A stretch of 64,000 nucleotides of DNA, taken from contig NC_012966.1 of the NCBI RefSeq assembly GCF_000027005.1, positions 496,001 through 560,000 of the forward strand, given 5' to 3'. This document shows, one piece after another, positions 17,441-25,863 of the stretch (position 1 is the stretch's first letter; every line of letters starts with the position of its first letter). Made by a program: the position numbers and the translations under genes. The notes beneath the pieces are model-generated. The model was not told where the DNA came from. It did no database searches and saw nothing but the letters and a program-made list of their open reading frames with translations. This stretch comes from Komagataella phaffii GS115. Its lineage: Eukaryota; Ascomycota; Pichiomycetes; Pichiales; Pichiaceae.

Positions 17441-19351
17441 TTAGTTTGCGTTTCTAGCTAACTGAAACAAACTTTTCACTTTTTCCCATTTGCTATTGTG
17501 ATAACCGCATTTGTTAAGAGCTGTGACAAATTTCCAGGCTTTCTTCTCATTGGCAATTGGGTAATCCAACGGTTTAGGGATCTGTGTATTGATGAATGAG
17601 AATCTATCGTAGCAGACTGACTTGGCAACACATAAGCCTTGTAGACCCTCTTCACCTCCGAATTTACCATACCCTGATTTCTTCACTCCACCAAATGGTA
17701 GTTGACAAACATAGAATGTTGCAAAATCGTTGATAGCCACGTTACCGCTTTCAATATTGTTTGCAATGTAATCTGCGGTCTTGAAACTTCGGGAAAAAAT
17801 AGAAGATCCCAATCCATACGGGGTGTCATTCGTCACCCGAATTGCTTCTTCAACATCGTCTACCTTCATCATTGTCAGGATCGGACCAAATACTTCGTTC
17901 TGAGCAATATCCATATCAGAAGTCACATCAATGAGCAATGTAGGTTGGAAGTAATGACCTTGGGGATAATTAGGATGCAAGTATCTTTTTCCCCCTGACA
18001 GTAAACAGGCTCCTTTTGAGATAGCATCTTCGACCAATTTCTCCATTGCGTCAAATCTGGCATCGGTGATGATGGCACCCATGTCAATATCTTCCAATTG
18101 ATCGATATCAGATCCGAGTCTCAATTCTTGCACTCTATGTGATAGGATCTGAACCAGTTGGTCATATACTTTGGGCATGGCAATTACCCTCTCTATACCA
18201 ATACAATTTTGTCCAGCACTTTGAAAGGTTCCTCTTAGTATGATTGAAGAGATAGCTTCAACATCCATAACATCATCACAGACAATGATCGAGTCCTTTC
18301 CTCCCAGTTCAACAACCACAGGAGTCAGTGATTTTGAAGCCGCTTCCAGCACCTTATGTGCTACCGGTTTAGAGCCAATAAATGTCAGATGAGATAAGGA
18401 TTCATGGGAAGTGAAGTAGTCAGCATCTTCTGGCCACGTGCAAACCAACTGTACCAAGTTTTCATCGTGGCCACAAACTTTCAGTGCCATCTTTGCCAAT
18501 CCAATGAACCATCGAGAACTCCAATAGACGTTCTCTGAACATTTGATGACAATTGCATTTCCAGTGAAAATACTGGCCAACAATGGGCCCATAAGGTTGT
18601 GAAATGGATAGTTCCAACTGACTAAGGCTCCCACTACCCCCAAAGGCTCATATCTCACTTCAGCTTTCTTATATTGCATGAGTATATTGGCAGGACCAGG
18701 TCTTGAAGAGACTTTCAAAGCTTTCTCTCCATTTTTCAAGATCCAGTTAAGTTTCTCTAATGTGACCAGAATCTCTCCCATTGAAGCATCGATCATCGTT
18801 TTTCCAGAGTCTCTGCAAGCGACCCTGGCTATCCCTTCTTGGTTATTGGCTATATACTCATTCAAAGTCCTAAGGACTTTCTTTCTCTGGCTGAAGGTAG
18901 TTTTCTTCCATTCTTTCTGAGCAATTTGACTCTCTCTGATAGCATTATCTATATCCTCTGGGGCAAAAGCTTTGAATTTACCTAAAAACTGTCCTGTAGC
19001 TGGACAATAACACTGGATCATCGAAGGGTCTTCACTAGCTCTTACTCCAGTTGGGTACAACCTTTTCCCTTTCCAGTGAGGTTTAGCCTCATCTGGAGTA
19101 GCCCACTCAAACTTAATGGGTTTGTCGTTATCAGGGGAAACCTTTCGGTAAATGAACACGTAAGTTAGCCCCAATGTTAACAACACGAAAACAAAAATAT
19201 TGACAGGGATGAAATATGACGATTGAGAGACGGAATCTGGCAAATGCTTCAACAAAGCTAACTCTTGGATCTCAATGGACATCAGTTGCTGGGAAGTCAA
19301 GTGAAGAGTGCTATTCAGTTGTTGCAACAACTGAGTCAAGTTGGAGTTCAT
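17441..19351 (-). CDS. MSC7: aldehyde dehydrogenase-family membrane protein Msc7
   Basis: 636 residues from the ATG at 19351. The frame is open further to a TTG at 19468, which is not a start. A transmembrane segment (about 46-68) near the N-terminus anchors an aldehyde dehydrogenase domain. General-base glutamate E348 lies in VVVELGGKDS and the nucleophile C383 in FQSAGQNCIGIER; VSWNYPFHNLMGP and the FGGVKKSGYGKFGGEEG C-terminal loop are also present. S. cerevisiae Msc7 has the same plan (644 residues) and an ER location; its substrate is not known and the name comes from a meiotic sister-chromatid recombination phenotype. Catalytic residues are intact, so an active dehydrogenase is likely. 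Gene order supports orthology. Confidence 0.92.
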   Translation of the reverse strand: MNSNLTQLLQQLNSTLHLTSQQLMSIEIQELALLKHLPDSVSQSSYFIPVNIFVFVLLTLGLTYVFIYRKVSPDNDKPIKFEWATPDEAKPHWKGKRLYPTGVRASEDPSMIQCYCPATGQFLGKFKAFAPEDIDNAIRESQIAQKEWKKTTFSQRKKVLRTLNEYIANNQEGIARVACRDSGKTMIDASMGEILVTLEKLNWILKNGEKALKVSSRPGPANILMQYKKAEVRYEPLGVVGALVSWNYPFHNLMGPLLASIFTGNAIVIKCSENVYWSSRWFIGLAKMALKVCGHDENLVQLVCTWPEDADYFTSHESLSHLTFIGSKPVAHKVLEAASKSLTPVVVELGGKDSIIVCDDVMDVEAISSIILRGTFQSAGQNCIGIERVIAMPKVYDQLVQILSHRVQELRLGSDIDQLEDIDMGAIITDARFDAMEKLVEDAISKGACLLSGGKRYLHPNYPQGHYFQPTLLIDVTSDMDIAQNEVFGPILTMMKVDDVEEAIRVTNDTPYGLGSSIFSRSFKTADYIANNIESGNVAINDFATFYVCQLPFGGVKKSGYGKFGGEEGLQGLCVAKSVCYDRFSFINTQIPKPLDYPIANEKKAWKFVTALNKCGYHNSKWEKVKSLFQLARNAN

Positions 19352-19602
19352 ATGTTGGCAGTTGTCTGAGATTGAATATTCGTCTGTACGATGAGTAGCG
19401 GATGGGATAGCGAAACTGTTGGGAGCACAACAAACACTGCAAAGAGTACGTCTACATAGGCAAGACAATGATAAAAACGAACGTATTCTAACTCTACAGG
19501 GTTCTTCAAACCGTTCTTCTTAACATTAACCATCTACATTCTCAAGAAAAAAGAAAGGGAAAGTTGGATAAATTGATTTGTATTATTTCACCAATAAACA
19601 AT

Positions 19603-20197
19603 CTAAGCTCTGGCATTGACGTGAAGTTCTGGTTTGGGATGGGTGATTGCATCAAGGAGCAATTTAACCACATCCTCCTTCTTGGCTTCAGCACTTTTGT
19701 CAATTTCCACCAATTCAGTTTGAACCTCTGATTCAGCTGCCTTTTCCAAGTCATCGTTTGATCCCGAAAATTGGGCCTCATGTTCCTTTAGTTCTTTTTC
19801 TTTCTTTTGCTTATACTCCTTGATATCTTTGGCAGCATCCAGTTTGGCTTCCTTCAGTCTTTGTGTACGATCTAAAATGGTTAGTTATTACAGATTTTGG
19901 GGGTATAGCCTTGCTCTGATACATACATTGTCTAGCAGCGGAAACAATTTCATGAGCTTCCTTTTCAGCCTATATTTTACAGTTAGTACAAGTCCTAGTA
20001 CTCCACCGCATTCCTACAAGAGCAAAATGTTCAATGGTCCCTTCATAAAGTTGGGACTATTAGTTGAACCAATTGAAGATCACTCTTAATACCCTCACAT
20101 ACCTTCAGCAAAGTTTGAACTCCTGACTAAATGTTTGTTAGTAATATTCCTTTCAAGCCAAAAATTGCCCAATCCCATTTGGCTCTCTACTTACCAT
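19603..20197 (-). CDS. VMA10: V-ATPase subunit G (Vma10), three introns
   Basis: Four exons on the minus strand: 20195-20197 (ATG only), 20103-20126, 19927-19969 and 19603-19871. Introns are 68, 133 and 55 nt, starting GTAAGT, GTATGT and GTATGT and all ending in AG. Branch sites are TACTAAC in introns 1 and 2 and TAACTAAC in intron 3. Joined length is 339 nt, 112 residues, close to yeast Vma10 (114). The product starts MSGVQTLLKAEKEAHEIVS, the conserved G-subunit N-terminus, followed by a long charged helix. Subunit G forms the peripheral stalk of the vacuolar proton pump with subunit E. The gene lies between MSC7 and BCD1 exactly as in S. cerevisiae. Confidence 0.93.
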
Positions 20198-20321
20198 GTC
20201 TAAGATTTTAATACTTCTCTAGGAACAGGTCCACTCTCTCAATCTGTCTCATTTCCAACCTAAGCAGCAGCCCGTTGAAGGGTTGGGCGGTGCACGATTC
20301 CATAAACCTGTCACGCGCAAC

Positions 20322-20331
20322 GTCATGTGAC
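20322..20331. promoter_or_regulatory. GTCATGTGAC element in VMA10/BCD1 promoter
   Basis: Reverse complement of the GTCACATGAC found upstream of RPS4. It sits in the 207-bp divergent promoter between VMA10 and BCD1. A bHLH (Cbf1-like) site is the simplest reading, but it is unproven. Confidence 0.3.
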
Positions 20332-20404
20332 TATTTTCTATCTCATCGCATCAGTCATGGAATCTTTTTATTTTTCCTATCTGATATTATACAATCGTTT
20401 GACG

Positions 20405-21445
20405 ATGGAGAAAAAGAAGGAGAAGTGTCACATGTGCAGTGACAAGGTCTCCAAATACAAATGTCCAGTATGTGCAACAATGACATGTAGTCTGGCATGT
20501 GTCAAACAACACAAGGTAGAAATGGACTGTTCCGGAATAATCGATTATACAAAGTACATCTCAAAGAAGGAACTCAACAATATAAGCGTCAATAGAGATT
20601 ACAACTTTCTCATGAAAGTTGGAAGAGAATTGGACATTGTAAAGGATGACACAAACAAAAAGGCTTATAATATAATCAATGGGGGGAAAAGAAATCGCCC
20701 TGGAAACCAGGAAAGAAATAAGAGATTAAAGGAGAACGATAACGAAGAAGAGTTTGGTATGAATGCAGCCCCTTTGGTGGTCAAAAGGGATGTTAATGTT
20801 AGAATGTTGCCTCCTGGTATGTTCAGATCAAACAGTAACAAGTCAGGATTCGACAAGAAGAGGAGTTGTTTTACCTGGACAATTGAATGGATTTTGCTAG
20901 ACAACGAGGGTAAAACAATCAATAAAGCAACGAGCTTCAGGCTAGCAGAAAACATTCCATTGGGCACTTTATTTCCATTAAAGGCATTTTCAAAAGATTT
21001 GTCTACGACGGACAATCTAAAGTTTTATATACGAGATTACTCTACGATTGAAGAATCTAAGAAGCTGATCGAACTTGATTCCAATCAAATGTTGGGTACT
21101 TTATTGAAAGGTAAAACGGTGATTGAGTACCCGACAATTTATGCCAGCCATTTCGATCAAACAGAATCCGAAGATAGTGATAATGACAGCGACACCTCAA
21201 GTGATAGCAGTACTGATGATTCTGATAGCTCTGACAGTTCAAATGATAGTGATAATGATGACCCTGCGCAGGACGATATAAGTGAAAAAGATACCAGCAA
21301 CATCTCTTGTAACAATTCAGATCCAGAATCTCCACCAGAAGAATCTTCAACACAGCAACTGCAGGATATTCCCACCACCGATTCTAACACATTGACCAAA
21401 AACTGCTTGGAGGAAACTCAAATCTGTCCACCTACTGGTCCATAG
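20405..21445 (+). CDS. BCD1: box C/D snoRNP assembly protein Bcd1 (zf-HIT)
   Basis: 346 residues from ATG 20405, which places the zf-HIT finger at the N-terminus as in the family (C8, C11, C20, C23, C28, C32, H36, C42). An in-frame ATG at 20357 would add a 16-residue hydrophobic leader and is less likely. Bcd1 is needed for accumulation of box C/D snoRNAs in the nucleus. The middle part (KKRSCFTWTIEWILLDNEG onward) is the conserved Bcd1 region and the tail is a Ser/Asp-rich acidic stretch. The 3' end overlaps the convergent RQC1 coding region by 14 bp. Another box C/D protein gene, NOP58, is at the far end of the window. Confidence 0.88.
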   Translation: MEKKKEKCHMCSDKVSKYKCPVCATMTCSLACVKQHKVEMDCSGIIDYTKYISKKELNNISVNRDYNFLMKVGRELDIVKDDTNKKAYNIINGGKRNRPGNQERNKRLKENDNEEEFGMNAAPLVVKRDVNVRMLPPGMFRSNSNKSGFDKKRSCFTWTIEWILLDNEGKTINKATSFRLAENIPLGTLFPLKAFSKDLSTTDNLKFYIRDYSTIEESKKLIELDSNQMLGTLLKGKTVIEYPTIYASHFDQTESEDSDNDSDTSSDSSTDDSDSSDSSNDSDNDDPAQDDISEKDTSNISCNNSDPESPPEESSTQQLQDIPTTDSNTLTKNCLEETQICPPTGP

Positions 21446-23429
21446 TTTCTATCAGTCTTCGAATGGCCGTCATATCTGAATCACCAGAAGTTGCTTGCAT
21501 TACAGCCTCAGTGACTATTTTATCATCCATATAATCTGTAATAGAATCTCCATTTGTTGGAGGCAACACATCAAATTCGTAAACTTCATTTTGGTTCCAA
21601 AACGTCTCCGGTAATTTTGCCATCACAGTTCCTTCCCCTGACAAAATAACATGCCTGAGAAGGTTGGTTGGTAAAGTCAGACCTGAGTCTGCTTCCGGGG
21701 TCCCGCTATATGTCGAACACGATTTGTATAGCTCCTCTTCCAAAAATGTAAGAGACTTAGGATCTGACCACAAGGTCTTCAGACGGACTATATAATGCTG
21801 GGCAAGTATTTCTTGTTCAGCTGGGATGTTTTTGAACAATTTGGTTATTTGCGATGTGATGATAGAATTCAAAGATTCATAGATCTTGAATCCAATATAT
21901 GGAAATTTCTGGAATGCCGACTTCAAGCTAGTTGCTGCTTTGTGGACATTTTCTGTCGTTTCACCAGATCTTAAATAAGCCAATGACGTTGAAAATGCTA
22001 TTCCTGGTGTCAGCCATTCCTTATACGTTGTCACCAGAGAAGATTGTGATAAATCAATCAAGTATTCATACTCCTCACTCATGATACAGTAAAAATCGAT
22101 AAAAAACCTTACTCCATAGGGATCTTCGGTGGGATTCAGTGATAGGAGAAGCTTGCAGTAAGTCAGAGCCGTGAGGAACGTGGACCTCTGTGTTAATGCT
22201 TCAATGTACCTAAACAGCGCTAAATAAAACTGTCTGTTCAAGAAGCTTTCAAACGGAAACCTACCTTTTCCATTCCCAAGCTCAAAATTTTGTAGGAACC
22301 CTCTATCAAAGACAAATAACGCCCTTTCAACCAGCCCACTACTGTTGGATTTATCTCCCTGTCGCATTAAAATGGTAGAAATCTGTAACAATGTTGGAAT
22401 ATGGTATGGAGATCGCTGTAATGAGTCAATGAGGGCTTGGTGATCTGGAGCAATAACTACAGAGGCATAAAAATTAGCATTCTCAGCCAAATGGTCTAAG
22501 TTGAACTTAAATCTGTAATACTTGATATCTTGGGAAATTTCCTTTGAAACTTCTTCTTCTAGAGCATCTCTCCAATCATCAGGTCTAGAAGCCACTCTCA
22601 GAGATATTAATTCCTGTTTAGGAATCTCCTCCATAGCTAAACTCTTTTTCACTGTAGGAATCCAATCATCCCTAATCTTGGTAAGTTTCAGCTTTCTAGT
22701 TGTACCAGGGATTGATCTATGGTCTCGTCCACCCCAGCCCCTAGTCATTCTACTCAGCTTTTTGATTTGTTGTAAGACTTCGGGGGAGACAAAACCAGAA
22801 GAAGTTGAATCTGCATCTTTTATGGTTTCATCGGATATCTTTCCAAATAAGCTCCTAAATTCGTAGTCAGGATCCAAGTTAGCTGTGTGTATCTTTAATA
22901 GCTTCACCGTTTTGGCAAATTTCTTAAGAGTAAAGTATTTATAGCCTGAATCCACAGTGTCCACGGTCTCTGTACATTCGTATTCGTTGTCACTATCACT
23001 TTCACTTACGATCAGCTCTTCTTCCTTTTGCTTTATTTTAAGCTGTTCCAAAATCTGGTCCAATTCTTCGTCACTGTTCATAGGCTGCTTTGTGTTTTGA
23101 GTTTTCTTATGTTTGCCTGAGCTCTTTCCTTTAAGAGGTTTCTTGATAACTAGCTTGTTTTCTTCAGTTGCATCAAAAAACTCATCGCTACTTTCGTCAA
23201 CAACCTTTTCGGTAGGCTTTGCTCGTCGACTAACGCTGGAGACTATTCTGTCATCTTGCTGACTATCATCATCACTGTCATCTTCACTTGGCAAAAAGGC
23301 AAAACTGTTTTGAGCTTTGCTCTTGGTAGGCAGACCTTCAGCCGTTTCGGGTTCGTCAAAGGAGGCTATCCCCTTCAATTCATCTTCTAACTGGAGTTTA
23401 TTTAGCTTTCTGAGGGCTTTCGAACTCAT
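21432..23429 (-). CDS. RQC1: ribosome quality control subunit Rqc1 (TCF25 family)
   Basis: 665 residues starting MSSKALRKLNKLQLEDEL, the usual Rqc1/TCF25 opening. The first 150 residues are charged and low-complexity with a basic KKPLKGKSSGKHKK patch. Then comes the TCF25 domain with the WGGRDHRSIPGTTRKLKLTKIRDDW signature and a helical-repeat body. Rqc1 joins Ltn1 and Rqc2 on stalled 60S subunits and helps ubiquitin chain formation and Cdc48 recruitment. In S. cerevisiae, RQC1 (YDR333C) is two genes from GPI8 (YDR331W); here GPI8 is about 10 kb away, so that block has been broken up. Confidence 0.9.
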   Translation of the reverse strand: MSSKALRKLNKLQLEDELKGIASFDEPETAEGLPTKSKAQNSFAFLPSEDDSDDDSQQDDRIVSSVSRRAKPTEKVVDESSDEFFDATEENKLVIKKPLKGKSSGKHKKTQNTKQPMNSDEELDQILEQLKIKQKEEELIVSESDSDNEYECTETVDTVDSGYKYFTLKKFAKTVKLLKIHTANLDPDYEFRSLFGKISDETIKDADSTSSGFVSPEVLQQIKKLSRMTRGWGGRDHRSIPGTTRKLKLTKIRDDWIPTVKKSLAMEEIPKQELISLRVASRPDDWRDALEEEVSKEISQDIKYYRFKFNLDHLAENANFYASVVIAPDHQALIDSLQRSPYHIPTLLQISTILMRQGDKSNSSGLVERALFVFDRGFLQNFELGNGKGRFPFESFLNRQFYLALFRYIEALTQRSTFLTALTYCKLLLSLNPTEDPYGVRFFIDFYCIMSEEYEYLIDLSQSSLVTTYKEWLTPGIAFSTSLAYLRSGETTENVHKAATSLKSAFQKFPYIGFKIYESLNSIITSQITKLFKNIPAEQEILAQHYIVRLKTLWSDPKSLTFLEEELYKSCSTYSGTPEADSGLTLPTNLLRHVILSGEGTVMAKLPETFWNQNEVYEFDVLPPTNGDSITDYMDDKIVTEAVMQATSGDSDMTAIRRLIETMDQ

Positions 23430-23550
23430 TGACGGTTATAAAAGATTGAAAGGCAAGAGAGCCTGAAATGTCTAGTCGAGAAATATGTAATTTTTCAAGT
23501 AGACTGTCATTCCTAGTATATGGTTTTTAAAATAATTGTACATTACCTGC

Positions 23551-24604
23551 CTAAACTATAGATTCTACGGCTGTTAGAAGACTATTTGCCTCCTTTCCAA
23601 GACCTCCTCCTTCTTTTATTAATGATTTCAGACCATCTATCACGGGCTTTTTGAAATGTTGAATGAAAACTGTGATCCTCGTGTGCTCATCTTCACAGTT
23701 GATACTATCCAAATCCCTGATAGTTTCCTCTTCGCTCTCTTTGTGGGAAACAATAAGCTCAGTTTTTTTGTAAAGGTTTAGCTGCCCAAAAGGCTGTGGT
23801 GTTGTTGGAAACATATAAACAGCAGTTAGTGGATGTATGGCTTTGAACTTGAGGGTCGACTGGGCTTCCTTTTCGCCAGATGTTCCCAACTTAAGGAACT
23901 CAGCTAAAACTTGCAAATGGCTCTCTTTGGGTTTTTTATTTACAATAACAGAGCTGGAATTAACTGCTAGAACGAGCGACTTCTTAGCCTCCTCCAAATG
24001 CCAGTTCATCAACTGACAGTAATTCTTCAGCATTTTGACCCAGCTAGAACGAACAATGATGCCAGGTCCATATTTCAGTATTACACGTAGAAACTTCGTC
24101 GAATCATTCCGTATATCTGTGTTGATGTGGGACATGGCACTGCTAATGAAAAGGACAATGGAGTTGGCATGTAGTTCAATAAATGTGGGATATTTTGATC
24201 CGATATCATCTAAAAGAGTAACTAAAGCCTCTCTTACAGATGGTGAAGTATCTATGATCAATGGAGTGACGTTTTTCAATATTTCTTTATACTGTGCTGG
24301 GTCAGAGGGAAGATGTTTGTCTAAGTGAATTAAGATCTCTTTTCTGGTCGATGGGGAGTGGTGTCTCACCATTGCAAGATAATGTGCCAACTCTTTATCA
24401 TCGTGTGACTTAACCAACGTCTGGTTGGGTAGAGTGATCGATTTTGCCTTGAAAGATGTATCAGTGAAATTGTTCGGTAAGTTGTTCGATTTTCCAACTT
24501 TGAGTTTTTTTTTCTATAAGTTAGCCATCTAGTCCATCTAGGTGCCAGAGTTTATTGGTACGTACCTGAAAGTCTCTCTGCTTATTAGTCTTTTTCTTTG
24601 CCAT
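23551..24604 (-). CDS. IPI1: pre-60S Rix1-complex subunit Ipi1, one intron
   Basis: Exon 1 24566-24604 encodes MAKKKTNKQRDFQ; the intron 24514-24565 (52 nt) begins GTACGT and ends TTATAG, with GGCTAAC as the likely branch site; exon 2 is 24513-23551. The splice restores DFQKKKLKVGKSNN, matching DFLRKKLKVGK of yeast Ipi1, and gives 333 residues (S. cerevisiae 334). The rest is an ARM/HEAT-like helical protein with DSTKFLRVILKYGPGIIVRSSWVKML. Ipi1 works with Rix1/Ipi2 and Ipi3 in ITS2 processing and pre-60S remodelling by Rea1. Without the intron the frame starts at a TTG (24417). IPI1 neighbours STE12 in S. cerevisiae and lies 4.3 kb from it here. Confidence 0.92.
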
Positions 24605-24735
24605 CTTGAAACAGAGACTGATAATTAAGTAAGGCTCAACTTTCTTTAGTAATAATATTTTCCTTTAATTTTTTGTTTCTTTTCGAGATGTAACAAACTG
24701 ATAAACAGAACTTCACCAGATACAGAACCACCCCG

Positions 24736-25863
24736 ATGGATGAGCTACAATCGTTGTCCCTGGATGAGAAAAGGAGCAACGTGGACCATTTTGTTGACTA
24801 CCTGATAAATAATGGTGAAGAGGCTGAATCAACAGTGCGTTGTCGAAGGCCTGAGTATATCAATGATCCTATGGATATAGATAGCACAGTATGTGAAGAT
24901 GAGCCCATGTTGATGGATAACGATTTAGATTTCAATCTAGATATTTCATTGAATGACAAATTGCAATTCCAAGAAGAAAAAGAAGCAAAGAAGCCTCTAC
25001 ACAGTCCTAAGAATACGCGGAACGGTATCCTAAACACTATGTTGTCACCAACGAGTTTGGGACTCAAAGTTGCCACTGCTTCCAATAATACCACTCCAAA
25101 CAAGGAAAATCATTGGGAAGAAATTATACCAAACAATGAAAATCCCGTAGGAAATACCAATACACTTAGAGAACGGTTTCAAAATGTTGACTGGAGTAAA
25201 ACTCCAATCAGTTTACAAATGCATCATCATCATTATTACCCTCCAGCAGACAATATCTCAAACTATAATCAAATCAATAACAAATACACTACAGACAACA
25301 ACGAAAAACTCCCATTACCGTGGCAACCAGACAGCTCTCCGGAGGATAAAACACCATACATTATTACTTCATGCTTTCAGCTTCTTTTGAATTTCACAGC
25401 AACAGTATACTGTTTTTCGTTGATATATGGATGCATAAAAACAGTAAAGTCGGATATAAGTGCCAAAATGGCTCAAAAAGTACAAGAACTGCTAGTAGAA
25501 CGAGCCGTTTGCAAGAGGAACTGGAATGAAAACGGGTGTTCACCGGATCGAATTGTGCCAGCTTTGGAACAACAATGCGCAGCATGGGAGAAATGCATTA
25601 ACAAGGATCCTTATTCAGCAGCCGGCTATTCTAGCATTAGTGCAGAAACATTGGGTATGATCATCAATTCACTACTTGAGCCCATTGGAATCAAATCTTT
25701 CCTATTTTTACTCGGATCAATGGCAGTTTTATTTCTTTCCAACTTTTCATTTGGGTTTCTGCGTGCAAAGAGCTACTACGGTTGGAATTACCAGCACAAC
25801 AGAGATCCAGATGAAAGAATCAAACCCAACACAGAGAAGCCCAATATTCAATATCTTACGTAA
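24736..25863 (+). CDS. BRL1: nuclear envelope protein Brl1/Brr6 family
   Basis: 375 residues. An Asn-rich, probably disordered N-terminus (about 1-205) leads to the Brl1/Brr6 core: a transmembrane segment near 209-236, a luminal loop with four cysteines (VCKRNW, NGCSPD, QQCAAW, EKCINKD) and a second transmembrane segment near 319-343. In the family the cysteines form disulfides in the perinuclear space and the protein assists nuclear pore insertion and membrane lipid balance with Brr6 and Apq12. The long N-terminus is closer to Brl1 than to the short Brr6. The coding end may overlap the next gene by 53 bp (see desaturase). Confidence 0.82.
   Translation: MDELQSLSLDEKRSNVDHFVDYLINNGEEAESTVRCRRPEYINDPMDIDSTVCEDEPMLMDNDLDFNLDISLNDKLQFQEEKEAKKPLHSPKNTRNGILNTMLSPTSLGLKVATASNNTTPNKENHWEEIIPNNENPVGNTNTLRERFQNVDWSKTPISLQMHHHHYYPPADNISNYNQINNKYTTDNNEKLPLPWQPDSSPEDKTPYIITSCFQLLLNFTATVYCFSLIYGCIKTVKSDISAKMAQKVQELLVERAVCKRNWNENGCSPDRIVPALEQQCAAWEKCINKDPYSAAGYSSISAETLGMIINSLLEPIGIKSFLFLLGSMAVLFLSNFSFGFLRAKSYYGWNYQHNRDPDERIKPNTEKPNIQYLT

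Noticed and set aside
19349..19468. N-terminal extension of MSC7 to 19468 (Cys-rich 39 residues)
   Set aside because: The upstream codon is TTG; the ATG at 19351 gives the expected family length.
19542..19781. 79-residue minus-strand frame at the VMA10 locus
   Set aside because: It is the wrong frame of VMA10 exon 4; the correct spliced frame is a full V-ATPase subunit G.
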